From the NCBI GenBank assembly GCA_902826215.1, contig CADEDY010000010.1, forward strand, positions 49,035 to 113,034: a stretch of DNA of 64,000 nucleotides, written 5' to 3'. This document shows positions 49,928-58,592 of the stretch, piece by piece. Each line of letters begins with the position of its first letter. Positions within the stretch are counted from its first letter, which is position 1. The notes under the pieces were generated by a model. It was not told the DNA's origin. It saw only the letters and a program-made list of their open reading frames with translations, and searched no databases. The DNA comes from an uncultured Bacteroidota bacterium (lineage in GTDB: Bacteria > Bacteroidota > Bacteroidia > Flavobacteriales_F > PHOS-HE28). A program made the position numbers and the translations under genes.

Positions 49928-50338
49928 ATGGCAGCGTGGGAAAGACCGGCGTTCGATCAACCGTTCGAACTGTGGCGTGAGGAGGGTGTCTTGCACTTGG
50001 TGCTTGCAAAAGGCGCTCACGTGCGAGGGAAGCACATGAAGGAATTCATCCGGCTGGTAGCGGCTTTGGACAACACGGGCCGCTCTCCGGTGGTGATGGA
50101 ATACGCCGAGCAGGTGGTGGTGGAAGATGGCGCTCGGGCCTTGCTGCGCAGGGTCTGTGGCGCGAATGGTCATCCGGTCGCACTCTTCGCGGTCGATGCG
50201 AACGGTCAGGCTCAGGCCGAAATGTTCAAGCACATGGAGCGGCCAGCATTCCCTTTCCGTGTCTTCTTGGAGCGTGGATCCGCCCTGGTATGGGCCCGCG
50301 AGCGGCGCCAATTGACCGAGTTGGCAAAGCCTTCCTAA
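49928..50338 (+). CDS. STAS/SpoIIAA-like domain protein
   Basis: 136 residues with the alternating strand-helix pattern of a STAS-like fold: FELWREEGVLHLVLAKG, HMKEFIRLVAAL, SPVVMEYAEQVVVEDGARAL, VALFAVDANGQAQAEMFKHM and a final strand. STAS proteins act in partner switching, often regulated by PP2C phosphatases such as the one at 9989, but there is no evidence of pairing. An AGGAGG sequence at 49891 is positioned for a TTG start at 49901; however, Shine-Dalgarno signals are otherwise absent here, and the ATG has a better-supported -7 box. Confidence 0.65.
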   Translation: MAAWERPAFDQPFELWREEGVLHLVLAKGAHVRGKHMKEFIRLVAALDNTGRSPVVMEYAEQVVVEDGARALLRRVCGANGHPVALFAVDANGQAQAEMFKHMERPAFPFRVFLERGSALVWARERRQLTELAKPS

Positions 50339-50410
50339 GAGCGATCGTTGACATTTTTCCACTGTCAGTACTGGACTGGCGTTGATCATCCCGGTAGTTT
50401 CGATGCCGAA

Positions 50411-51760
50411 ATGCGGCGCTTCATCATCATCAGGACGGTCGTGTCCCTTGGTCTGGGCCTGTGCTCTGGTGCCCAGCTGACCGCCCAAAGCACCATGCAA
50501 CTCACTGGTGAAAGCACCGGGTCGGAGGTCATCGTGCAAGGTTCGGTGGATGACCCGAATGCCCCGGTACCAGTGTTCCAAGCGGTTTGGCGCGATGTGC
50601 CGGGAGCTGGCGCGGTGTTCCAGATCCAACGCACAGCCGCTCCGGATGACAAACTTCGTTTGATGCTCGACCGGCTGATGGAAGCGGGCATCGGCGCCTA
50701 CCTCGATGCACGGGTGCACTTCACCAAACAAGGGGTGGTGACCGATGTGCCGAGCGCGCAATTGGCACAGGAGATCGATGCCATGGTGAAAGCAGCTGCC
50801 ACGGATCTGGGTGTGCCGCTCGCGTTCGATGGATTGAGCGAGCCCACGCGCATGCAGCTCTCGCGGCTCACCCACATCGATTGGAGCCAAGCCCGGAACG
50901 GCGTGGATGCGGGCGATGATCAGGACAAGTACCTCGCGATCTATTTCTACGTGCGCAGTCAGCGCGAAGAACTGGAGCGGCAGTTGCGCGCGGACCTGTT
51001 GCCGCTTGCCAGCGTGGCGGTTCTTGGCAAGGGTGTCGATGAACCCGGTTCTCAGCTCCGGATCAATTCCACCTGTGGGACGGTCTTCGACGAGCAGAAC
51101 TACCTGTGCGCGTTGGACCTGCAACTAGCCGATACGGGCGGTGGAGGCATCGATCCAGCACTCGGTGAACGCTTGATGCAAGCCATGGTGGAGCGCACTG
51201 CCGAGGACACGACTGCGGTGGATGTGCCGCGTATTCGTAAACGAGATCGTTGGTTGAAGACGGAACTCGACGGGATCAATGATCGCATCGATCAGCTGGA
51301 TCAACGACGAGAACTGTGGGCCATTCGGGATCGCATGGACGATATCGAAGATCGATTGGCCGGTCTCACTTTGGAAGTGCGCGAGGTAGCAGAAGGAAGT
51401 GGATCCGAGAGTGACAATCCATCTGCGAACCTCAGCGATCTTGTCGGCCGCAACATCACGGTCCGCTTCGAACGCAATTCAACCCAATTGGACCGGGAGT
51501 ACAGGGTGTTGCTGAACGAGGTCTTCGAGCAATTGGCGCGCGGTGAGGATGAGCGTGTGCTGATCACGGGCTATTCGGATCGAAGTGGAGATCCATCCAT
51601 GAACCTGCGCCTGAGCGAACTGCGAGCGAATGCCGTGCGCCACTACTTGATGGAGCGCGGCATCCCTGGCGAGCGACTGTTGGTCAATTTCTACGGGGAC
51701 AGCCGAAGCATGGGGCGTGACCCCGACGAGCGGCGCGTGGAAGTGGAGTGGATCCGATAA
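50411..51760 (+). CDS. OmpA-family protein
   Basis: 449 residues: signal peptide (MRRFIIIRTVVSLGLGLCSGAQLTAQ), a long N-terminal region with no recognised family (about 27-330) that includes a coiled-coil-like stretch (KTELDGINDRIDQLDQRREL), and a C-terminal OmpA domain (about 338-449; FERNSTQLDREYRVLLNEVF, ITGYSDRSGDPSMNLRLSELRA, VEVEWIR). It should bind peptidoglycan. The ATG at 50411 sets the signal peptide; a longer frame from 50348 would displace it. The gene lies between a STAS-like gene and a convergent histidine kinase. Confidence 0.8.
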   Translation: MRRFIIIRTVVSLGLGLCSGAQLTAQSTMQLTGESTGSEVIVQGSVDDPNAPVPVFQAVWRDVPGAGAVFQIQRTAAPDDKLRLMLDRLMEAGIGAYLDARVHFTKQGVVTDVPSAQLAQEIDAMVKAAATDLGVPLAFDGLSEPTRMQLSRLTHIDWSQARNGVDAGDDQDKYLAIYFYVRSQREELERQLRADLLPLASVAVLGKGVDEPGSQLRINSTCGTVFDEQNYLCALDLQLADTGGGGIDPALGERLMQAMVERTAEDTTAVDVPRIRKRDRWLKTELDGINDRIDQLDQRRELWAIRDRMDDIEDRLAGLTLEVREVAEGSGSESDNPSANLSDLVGRNITVRFERNSTQLDREYRVLLNEVFEQLARGEDERVLITGYSDRSGDPSMNLRLSELRANAVRHYLMERGIPGERLLVNFYGDSRSMGRDPDERRVEVEWIR

Positions 51761-51765
51761 GTCTT

Positions 51766-53517
51766 CTACTCGGGATCGGGTGCTTCGCGATCCATGTCCG
51801 GCAACGCCGGAGCGGGGCGCTTCATGCGGAACAGTACTTCGAAGTGCACACCACCACTCGCTCGCACATGGAACGAGCCATCCAGTTGCTCGGCCAATGC
51901 CTCCACGATCTCCAGGCCCAACTTGCCGGCTCCATCGCGCGCACCATCGTTGATCCCTTGTCCATTGTCCTTCACCGTAAGGCGGAAGAGATCACCCTCT
52001 ACGGGCCGAACGCGGATCTCCACGTGACCACCGGTGACGTACGGGAAGGCGTGCTGGAAACTGTTCGCAACGAGTTCGCACAGAATGATGCCCAGTTCGA
52101 TGGCTGTGTCCTGGTCGGCCTTGGTGTGATCCGTGTCTACCTCGAAGCTCACCGAGCGACTTTGCGGTGTGTACATCTCCGCCAGCGCCTTCACGAGGTC
52201 GGTGAAGAAGCGGAACAGATCCACGTTCCGAAGATCCACCAGTCCATATAGTTTGTGGTGCACCAAGGCGATGGTGTCGATCCGGCGTTTGCCGCGCATG
52301 AACTCTTTCTTCACGGGGCCGTCGTCGAGCCGCGTTGCTTGCAGATTCAACAGGCTGCTAACCACCTGCAGGTTGTTCTTCACCCGGTGATGGACCTCAC
52401 GGTTCAACACATCGCGCTCGCCCAAGGCCTTCGCCAGTTTCACCTCTTGCGTCCGCGTTCGGCGAGTCTGTTTCCGCAAGTTCTCGTCCGAGGATCGCTT
52501 CTTCAAGTAGGCCCATGCCAGCAGGGACATCAGCACCAAAAGGAAGCCGGCGCCCGTGATCAACGCGATCCATTCAGGGAGTAGCCAATCGCTGACACGA
52601 TCCATGCTCAGTACCACGCCGGTATTCAACAGCTGCCCGTTCAACGGATATTTCACGAACGAACAGCCGTACTCCTGCTCTTCCACCAATACCTTGAATG
52701 GTAGATAGGTCTTCTTGGCTTGCCACATTTCAGCCGCTGCTCTGGTGGCCCCATCGACCTGTGGGTTCGCCGAAGAAATGACCTGGCCCAAGGATCGACC
52801 TTCATCATCGAGCAGCAGCACGCCAGCACGCGAGAGGGCTGAGGAATGTGCATCCAACCACGAGGAACGTGTGAGGTCCACCGTGAACACGAGGACTTGG
52901 TAGGGTAGATCGGGATCCTCATCCCGGATCAAGTACGAGACCTGGAGCATGGGGTCGCCGCCAGGATCCGGAGGACGCAAGGTCCAGCACGGTTCGTTCC
53001 GGGATTCCTCCAAGGCCTTGCTGAACCATAACCGTTCGCGCGGGTCATAGTCCTGCGGATCCAACCAAGGCCCCTTGATCACTTCTCCAGCATGCTCGCC
53101 TGAATACCGCATCAGTATCGATGGGCCTTCTGCGGAACCTGCACGGGTTCGGCTCAGCAAATACGTGGTGTTTTCGCGGATCAACGCAAGTTCGTCGCCG
53201 TTCTCATTGGCCAGTTTGATGGAGAGGATCGGCCAATGCGTGCGTAGAAGAGGATACCAACGTTCGAAGGCAACGGTACTATCCGCAAGTTCGATAGCTG
53301 CTGCCTCTTCGCGGATATCTTCGGCCATTTCGCTGAAGAGCCCGTTCAAGCGCAGCTGAAGCAACTGCTGCGTGCGAAGCAGCGACATCTCGCCGATCAC
53401 GGCCTTCCGCTGCTGCATATGCGACATGGCCCAAATGACCAGTCCCGCACCGACCAATAGAACGGCAACGATGGAGAAGATGAGGGCCCGACCGGATCGA
53501 TCCTTGCTCATGGGCAA
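51766..53517 (-). CDS. Membrane sensor histidine kinase (HisKA_2/HWE-like)
   Basis: 583 residues: membrane helix (about 11-31), extracytoplasmic Cache-like sensor domain (about 40-310; WYPLLRTHWPILSIKLANE, DPRERLWFSKALEES), second membrane helix (about 315-340), coiled-coil linker, HisKA_2 dimerisation domain with the phospho-acceptor His in LNREVHHRVKNNLQ (H376/H377) and an ATPase domain with N485 (ELVANSFQHAF) and DNGQGI. It should phosphorylate a response regulator, but none is adjacent. It overlaps the preceding lipoprotein gene by 10 bp. Confidence 0.9.
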   Translation of the reverse strand: MPMSKDRSGRALIFSIVAVLLVGAGLVIWAMSHMQQRKAVIGEMSLLRTQQLLQLRLNGLFSEMAEDIREEAAAIELADSTVAFERWYPLLRTHWPILSIKLANENGDELALIRENTTYLLSRTRAGSAEGPSILMRYSGEHAGEVIKGPWLDPQDYDPRERLWFSKALEESRNEPCWTLRPPDPGGDPMLQVSYLIRDEDPDLPYQVLVFTVDLTRSSWLDAHSSALSRAGVLLLDDEGRSLGQVISSANPQVDGATRAAAEMWQAKKTYLPFKVLVEEQEYGCSFVKYPLNGQLLNTGVVLSMDRVSDWLLPEWIALITGAGFLLVLMSLLAWAYLKKRSSDENLRKQTRRTRTQEVKLAKALGERDVLNREVHHRVKNNLQVVSSLLNLQATRLDDGPVKKEFMRGKRRIDTIALVHHKLYGLVDLRNVDLFRFFTDLVKALAEMYTPQSRSVSFEVDTDHTKADQDTAIELGIILCELVANSFQHAFPYVTGGHVEIRVRPVEGDLFRLTVKDNGQGINDGARDGAGKLGLEIVEALAEQLDGSFHVRASGGVHFEVLFRMKRPAPALPDMDREAPDPE

Positions 53518-53885
53518 TCGCTCTTCGCGATGATGCTTCGGCTGAGATCGGCCGTCGCATCACCACTCTTGATCTGTTCGGTGGTAAGACGAGTGGGTAC
53601 GAAGTAGACCCCGTTCAACCGACCGTTCATCGTATGCCCGGCACGGATGCAGGTATCGATCTCCAAGGTCTCGACGGTCCGTCCTTGGTAGGCGAGGTCG
53701 ATCACCAACGACACGGATCGGTCTTCCGTTGCCGTGTTCTTCATCTTCATCAACAGTTCGCTTGGCTTGCCGACCGGATGGTTCCAACGATAGCTCAGCT
53801 CCACACCTTCCTGCACACCTTTGTATACGTATTGCGGAACACTGCACGCCGTGAGCAGGATCAGGATGAAGGGGGCGAGTTTCAT
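53508..53885 (-). CDS. Small lipoprotein upstream of the histidine kinase
   Basis: 125 residues with a lipobox ([14 protein letters not shown]) near the start, followed by a beta-rich domain ([28 protein letters not shown], cited in part) and two Cys (DTCIRAG, SDCP). No family recognised. Being sandwiched by overlap between a threonine aldolase gene (4 bp) and the histidine kinase (10 bp), it could present a ligand to the kinase, which is an inference from position. Confidence 0.7.
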   Translation of the reverse strand: MKLAPFILILLTACSVPQYVYKGVQEGVELSYRWNHPVGKPSELLMKMKNTATEDRSVSLVIDLAYQGRTVETLEIDTCIRAGHTMNGRLNGVYFVPTRLTTEQIKSGDATADLSRSIIAKSDCP

Positions 53886-54904
53886 GGTCGATAACGGTTC
53901 ATGGTCTCGATGGTGCGTTGTATCGATGCGTCGTCGATCTCCATGTGCGTGACCATCCGGATGGTTCCGATCCCGAATGGTAGGGCGATGATGTTCGCAG
54001 CACGAAGATGGGTCAACAACGTATTCGTCCCTTGCGGGTCCTTCAAGCGGAAGACCACGATGTTGGTGTCCGCCGGAGCAACCTGCTCAACATAGGGAAG
54101 CTCCGCGATCGCCTTGGCGAGTGTGGATGCACGTGCATGGTCCTCGTGCAATCGTCCCAAGTGGTGGTCTAGCGCATAGGTCCCTGCGGCTGCGATGATG
54201 CCCACTTGTCGCATGCCGCCACCGATGCGTTTGCGCACACGACGTGCCTCATGAATGAATGGCTTCGGACCAAGAAGGACGCTGCCAACAGGCGCGCCGA
54301 GTCCTTTGCTCAGACAGACGCTGATACTGTGGAAGGGCTTTCCCCACGCTTTCGGTTCTTGACCATCCACCACCATGGCGTTGAAGATGCGTGCCCCGTC
54401 CAAATGCAGCGCGAGCCCGTGTTGATCGCACAACGTTCGTATCCGATGTACTTCTTTCAATTCCCACACCGCACCTCCGCCCCGGTTATGTGTGTTCTCG
54501 ATGTTCACCATGCGCGTGCGCGCCACGTAGTTATCGGCCGCGTTGTTGATCGCATCAGCAACGGCCTCTGCTGTGAAACGCCCACGGTCGTTCTGAACGA
54601 ACTTCACACTGCAACCGCTGGTGGCCATGATGCCGCCGCCTTCGTACCGGTAGATGTGCATGCCGTCCTCGCCGATCAGCTCGTCGCCGGGCTGGGTGTG
54701 CACCTTGATCGCGATCTGGTTGGTCTGTGTGCCGCTGCTGCAATAGAGTCCCGCTTCGTGTCCGAAGAGTGCAGCCACGCGCTCTTCCAAAGCGATCACG
54801 GTGGGGTCCTCCCCGAAGACATCATCGCCCACTTCGGCAGCGGCCATGGCAGCGCGCATGGCAGGGGTGGGCTTCACGACAGTATCCGAACGCAGGTCGA
54901 TCAT
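53882..54904 (-). CDS. ltaE: Low-specificity L-threonine aldolase
   Basis: 340 residues, PLP-dependent fold type I. The PLP Lys is K200 in [14 protein letters not shown], preceded by [10 protein letters not shown] (Asp/Arg contacting PLP). It cleaves threonine or allo-threonine to glycine and acetaldehyde. The start [10 protein letters not shown] is the classical family beginning. It overlaps the lipoprotein gene by 4 bp (ATGA) and is followed upstream by the O-methyltransferase 22 bp away. It likely heads the lipoprotein-kinase operon; a TAACTTGC box lies six bases before the ATG. Confidence 0.95.
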   Translation of the reverse strand: MIDLRSDTVVKPTPAMRAAMAAAEVGDDVFGEDPTVIALEERVAALFGHEAGLYCSSGTQTNQIAIKVHTQPGDELIGEDGMHIYRYEGGGIMATSGCSVKFVQNDRGRFTAEAVADAINNAADNYVARTRMVNIENTHNRGGGAVWELKEVHRIRTLCDQHGLALHLDGARIFNAMVVDGQEPKAWGKPFHSISVCLSKGLGAPVGSVLLGPKPFIHEARRVRKRIGGGMRQVGIIAAAGTYALDHHLGRLHEDHARASTLAKAIAELPYVEQVAPADTNIVVFRLKDPQGTNTLLTHLRAANIIALPFGIGTIRMVTHMEIDDASIQRTIETMNRYRP

Positions 54905-54926
54905 CGGGTTGCAAGTTAGCTGGCAC

Positions 54927-55568
54927 TCACTTCCGACGGCTGATCAGCAACCCGTCGCGCAAGGGTAGGAGCATATTCTCCACCCGGGGGTCGCCCTTCA
55001 CCTTCGAAGCGTATGCCACCAGTCCTCGTGTTTCATTGTCCTGTTTAGCAGGGTCGTCCAGCACCTTGCCACTCCACAATACGTTATCCGCAATGATCAC
55101 GCCTCCCGGTCGCACACGATCGACAACGAGGTCGAAGTAGTTCGAATAGTTCGGTTTGTCGGCATCGATGAACACGAGGTCGAAGGTGCCTTCGATGCGA
55201 GGGATCACGTCCACCGCAGGCGCGAGGTGCTGATGCACGCGATCATGAACCCCGGCTTTGCGCAGGTATTTGTCCACGATGCCTGCCAAGCGTGTGTTGA
55301 TGTCGATCGTGTGCAACACACCATCCGTTGCCAAGCCCTCTACCAAGCAAAGCGCAGAATAGCCAGTGTACGTGCCGATCTCCAAAATGCATTTCGGTAC
55401 GATCAACTGGCTGATCATGCTCAGGAATCGGCCTTGCAAATGACCGCTGAGCATGTTGGGTAGCTCGACGCTGGCGCGGGTTTCTTCTGCCAGTTCGCGC
55501 AGCACAGCAGGCTCTTCGACCGTGTGCCGTTCAGCGTAAGCGTCGAGGTCAGGAGACAGGAAATGCAT
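54927..55568 (-). CDS. SAM-dependent O-methyltransferase (CCoAOMT-like)
   Basis: 213 residues. The SAM-binding loop [18 protein letters not shown] and the Asp of [18 protein letters not shown], together with NVLWSGKV, match the class I catechol/caffeoyl-CoA O-methyltransferase family. The substrate of bacterial members is usually unknown. It lies 6 bp upstream of the kelch/T9SS gene's stop and 22 bp from ltaE, so a short cotranscribed run is likely. Confidence 0.9.
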   Translation of the reverse strand: MHFLSPDLDAYAERHTVEEPAVLRELAEETRASVELPNMLSGHLQGRFLSMISQLIVPKCILEIGTYTGYSALCLVEGLATDGVLHTIDINTRLAGIVDKYLRKAGVHDRVHQHLAPAVDVIPRIEGTFDLVFIDADKPNYSNYFDLVVDRVRPGGVIIADNVLWSGKVLDDPAKQDNETRGLVAYASKVKGDPRVENMLLPLRDGLLISRRK

Positions 55569-55574
55569 ACAAGT

Positions 55575-56762
55575 TCAATGGTGTATGGTGAAGCGCTTGG
55601 TGTGCGTGGCAGCAGCACTGCGGAGGGTCACCAAATAAGTGCCTTCGCTCCATTCTTCGGTGGGTATCACGTGCTCAGCGCCACGCATCCTCTCACTATA
55701 CAGGATGCGACCATACGTGTCGAATACTTGAACGGTACCATCCATGATCGCGGACGGACGGATGGTCAATCGGTCATCGGCAGGAACCGGACCCAAGGTC
55801 AAGGAGCCGTGAACAGGAACCTCAGGCACGCTGACCGGCATTTCCAATTTCCACCAATCGTTGTACCGATCAACCGTGTTACTGCCGGTTCCATAATAGA
55901 TGCTTCCATCGAGCGTAGCGATCACGGCGCCACCTCGAGGCCCCGGAGGGAAAGCGGGATAGGCCTCCCATTGATCAAGGAGGGCGATGTAGTGCCACAC
56001 ATCATCATGATAGCCCGTGGGAACGGTCGCGGTGCTGTTCCCTCCAATGAATACCCCACCATCCGCGACTTCTATGGCATCCCCTCTTGAACGGCCAGCC
56101 GGTAAGGGAGCGACGGCGTCCCAAGCACCATTCGATGGGTTGTAACGCCACATATCGTCCTGGTCCGACTGGACCACATCGGCTCCCCCGGCCACATAGC
56201 CGGATCCGCCATGCGAAAAACTCGCCGCGAGTCGGATGAAATTGCCGGGAATGTAGGTTTCCATGCTCCATACACCCTGGTCCACCGTGTAGCGCAAATG
56301 CCAAGTCGAGGGCAGGTCATTGCTGAGGTTGCCGGTCACCAGATGCGCTGCTTCATCGATCACGAACGCAGTAGATGCGGACATCCCTTCGGGAAGAGGT
56401 ACTTGTGCTTCCCACGAATCGACCAATGGATCATAGGCCCACACCTCAGCGCTGGCCATTCCGTTCACACTCCCGCCGACCAAATAACCCTTACCACCCA
56501 AAGCGAATGCGCTGCAATATTGGCGGGCGATAGCCGGTAAAGACGCGATCGCCGACCAGCTCGATGTTGCAGGGTCGTAACAGTACCAATCGTTCGTCAA
56601 GCCGAAGCCCACCTCACGTCCCGTGCCCACATAGATCTTGCCGCCGACGGTGAAGGCCGACGCATCATCCCGCGCAGTGCCCGGAAAGTCCGGTAGCTGT
56701 TGCCAGGTCTGCGCGCTGCAGACCAGCGAACCGGATAGTAGAAGGGCGGATAGGTGTCGCAT
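55575..56762 (-). CDS. Kelch-repeat secreted protein with T9SS sorting domain
   Basis: 395 residues: signal peptide (MRHLSALLLSGSLVCSAQ, cut after SAQ), six kelch-like repeats (about 35-315; GGKIYVGTGREV, YCSAFALGGKGYLVGGS, YHDDVWHYIALLDQWEAYPAF), and a C-terminal T9SS type A sorting domain (about 320-395; LGPVPADDRLTIRPSAIM, VQVFDTYGRILYSE, WSEGTYLVTLRS). Kelch propellers bind other proteins or carbohydrates. It should be secreted or surface-attached. TACCTTCG ends four bases before the ATG, predicting a leaderless transcript. Confidence 0.85.
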   Translation of the reverse strand: MRHLSALLLSGSLVCSAQTWQQLPDFPGTARDDASAFTVGGKIYVGTGREVGFGLTNDWYCYDPATSSWSAIASLPAIARQYCSAFALGGKGYLVGGSVNGMASAEVWAYDPLVDSWEAQVPLPEGMSASTAFVIDEAAHLVTGNLSNDLPSTWHLRYTVDQGVWSMETYIPGNFIRLAASFSHGGSGYVAGGADVVQSDQDDMWRYNPSNGAWDAVAPLPAGRSRGDAIEVADGGVFIGGNSTATVPTGYHDDVWHYIALLDQWEAYPAFPPGPRGGAVIATLDGSIYYGTGSNTVDRYNDWWKLEMPVSVPEVPVHGSLTLGPVPADDRLTIRPSAIMDGTVQVFDTYGRILYSERMRGAEHVIPTEEWSEGTYLVTLRSAAATHTKRFTIHH

Positions 56763-56766
56763 GGTT

Positions 56767-56774
56767 CGAAGGTA
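56767..56774 (-). promoter_or_regulatory. -7 box four bases before the kelch gene (TACCTTCG)
   Basis: One mismatch to TAnnTTTG, 4-nt gap to the ATG at 56762. Confidence 0.45.
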
Positions 56775-56830
56775 CTGAGCAGTTCCAGCGTGGACAGAGT
56801 ATGAAGTTTTCAGTCATTACACCATCCGGT

Positions 56831-56846
56831 TTAACCAAATGGTTAA
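56831..56846. promoter_or_regulatory. Probable TetR operator palindrome
   Basis: TTAACCAAATGGTTAA is a palindrome with perfect 7-bp arms (TTAACCA / TGGTTAA) overlapping the first possible ATG of the TetR gene. Its size and position fit autoregulation of the efflux operon. If the real start is the ATG at 56869, the operator lies cleanly between promoter and gene. Confidence 0.6.
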
Positions 56847-57471
56847 TATTGCGCCTTCGAAAAAGCAAATGGTCGCCGAACCGTCCACTGAACAACGTAT
56901 CATCGATGCTGCCCGAAAGGTCTTTTCGACCAAGGGCATGGCTGGTGCGCGTATGCAGGAAGTTGCCGACGAGGCGGGCATCAACAAGGCCTTGCTGCAC
57001 TATTACTTCCGTAGCAAACAATTGCTTTTCGAAGGTGTTTTCAAACAAAGTGCGCAACGCCAATTCAGCTGCATCTGGGATTCGTTGAAGCAATGCGATT
57101 CGCTCTTCCCGGCCATCGAGGCATTCGTGGCGGCATACCTGGATCGCATGATCGAAGAACCCTTGCTGCCGCTCTTCATCGCCAACGAGTTGAATCGTGA
57201 TCCGAAAGGGCTGGCCGACTTCGTTGATCGGGGCAAGGAGAGTCGGGCCCGCTTCCTGCGCATGGTGGAAGAAGCGCGCAAGAGAGGAGAGATCATCGAC
57301 ATCGATCCACGCGAATTGCTCGTCAACATCATGGCCTTGTGCGCACACCCCTTCATTGCACAACCCATGCTCAAGCATATCCATGGCATCACGGACGATG
57401 CGTTCCTCCGCATGATCCAGAAACGCCGTAAGACCGTTCCTGAATTCATCATCCGATCCATCCGCGCATGA
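56839..57471 (+). CDS. TetR/AcrR-family repressor of the efflux operon
   Basis: 210 residues (200 if the ATG at 56869 is used). An N-terminal TetR helix-turn-helix (about 15-60; STEQRIIDAARKVFSTKGMAG, EVADEAGINKALLHYYFRSK) and a helical ligand-binding C-terminal domain. It is the first gene of a run tetR, MFP, RND, TolC, overlapping the next gene by 4 bp (ATGA), and a TTAACCA palindrome sits at its start, so it very likely represses its own operon until a ligand binds. The second start is attractive because the operator would then be upstream of the coding region. Confidence 0.92.
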   Translation: MVNIAPSKKQMVAEPSTEQRIIDAARKVFSTKGMAGARMQEVADEAGINKALLHYYFRSKQLLFEGVFKQSAQRQFSCIWDSLKQCDSLFPAIEAFVAAYLDRMIEEPLLPLFIANELNRDPKGLADFVDRGKESRARFLRMVEEARKRGEIIDIDPRELLVNIMALCAHPFIAQPMLKHIHGITDDAFLRMIQKRRKTVPEFIIRSIRA

Positions 57472-58592
57472 ACGACCTTTTCCAACGACGACTTACCGTC
57501 ATCTTCGGCCTGCTCTTCATCGTGGGAGGAGTGGTCACCTGTAACGTACTCAGGAGTAGCCGGGAGCATCCCGACCGCTTGGACGTGATCACCGCAGCCC
57601 GTGCCGTGCGTACCTTGACCGCAGAGAACGGGCCGGTGCGTTTGAGCATTCCCTTCACCGGTCGACTCCACGCCGTGGATCGTATGCTGATCACAGCCGA
57701 GGTCGGTGGCACGGTCCAACGAACCGGAAAGACGTTCCGTGAAGGCGTCACGTTCCGACGTGGTGAAGTACTTCTCCAGATCGATAACGGTGAAGTACGT
57801 GCCCAAGTGAATGCGCAACAAAGTTCCTTCCTCCGGACCTTGGTACAGTTGGTACCCGATCTCCGGATCGATATGCCGGATGCAGCGCCCAAGTGGGAGG
57901 CTTACCTGAAGAGCGTTCCCGTGGAAGGTCAGCTGCCGGAACTTCCGAAGTTGGCGAACGAACAAGAGCGCAATTACATGGCCGGGCGGGGTCTGCTCGA
58001 TCAGTACTACGGCATCAGAGCGCTGTATGAGCGGCTGGGCAAGTACGACATCACGGCACCCTTCGATGGTGTGGTCGTTAGCGCTGCAGTGGAGCCCGGT
58101 ACGATCGTCACAGCTGGAACGCGACTTGGCGAATTCATCGCACCGGGGACATTGGAGTTGGAGACAGCGATCGGCGCGGGAGAACTATCCTTGGTGCACG
58201 TAGGTGATACACTTCGGTTGACCAGCACGGAAGGCCCGGGAATGTGGCAAGGTCGCATCATTCGTGCGGGTGAGAACATCGACGCTTCCACGCAGACCGT
58301 GAAGCTCTTCGTGCAAGTGGAAGGCAAGGACCTGCGCGATGGCCAATACCTCACCGGATCGATCGAGGCCGGTGCGTTGAGCGATGCGGTCTCCGTTCCG
58401 CGCAGCGCACTTTTGGAGGATGGTTCCTTGTACACCGTGAAGGACTCTGCTTTGGTGAAGAAACCTGTGGAGATCCTCCACGAAGGTGTTGAGCAAGCCG
58501 TGGTGCGGGGCCTGGCGAATGGTCAAGTGGTCGTGACCGATCGGCTCAGTGGAGCATATGAAGGATTGCGGGTAGCACCGGTGAAGCAATGA
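57468..58592 (+). CDS. Efflux RND periplasmic adaptor (MFP)
   Basis: 374 residues: N-terminal membrane anchor (about 11-27, LTVIFGLLFIVGGVVTC), lipoyl/barrel-sandwich hybrid domain (about 45-90 and 175-215; LHAVDRMLITAEVGG, ITAPFDGVVVSAAVEPGTI), and beta-barrel and membrane-proximal domains. It joins the inner-membrane RND pump to the outer-membrane TolC channel. It overlaps the TetR gene and the pump gene by 4 bp each. The Cys after the anchor could be lipidated, but no clear lipobox is present. Confidence 0.93.
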   Translation: MNDLFQRRLTVIFGLLFIVGGVVTCNVLRSSREHPDRLDVITAARAVRTLTAENGPVRLSIPFTGRLHAVDRMLITAEVGGTVQRTGKTFREGVTFRRGEVLLQIDNGEVRAQVNAQQSSFLRTLVQLVPDLRIDMPDAAPKWEAYLKSVPVEGQLPELPKLANEQERNYMAGRGLLDQYYGIRALYERLGKYDITAPFDGVVVSAAVEPGTIVTAGTRLGEFIAPGTLELETAIGAGELSLVHVGDTLRLTSTEGPGMWQGRIIRAGENIDASTQTVKLFVQVEGKDLRDGQYLTGSIEAGALSDAVSVPRSALLEDGSLYTVKDSALVKKPVEILHEGVEQAVVRGLANGQVVVTDRLSGAYEGLRVAPVKQ

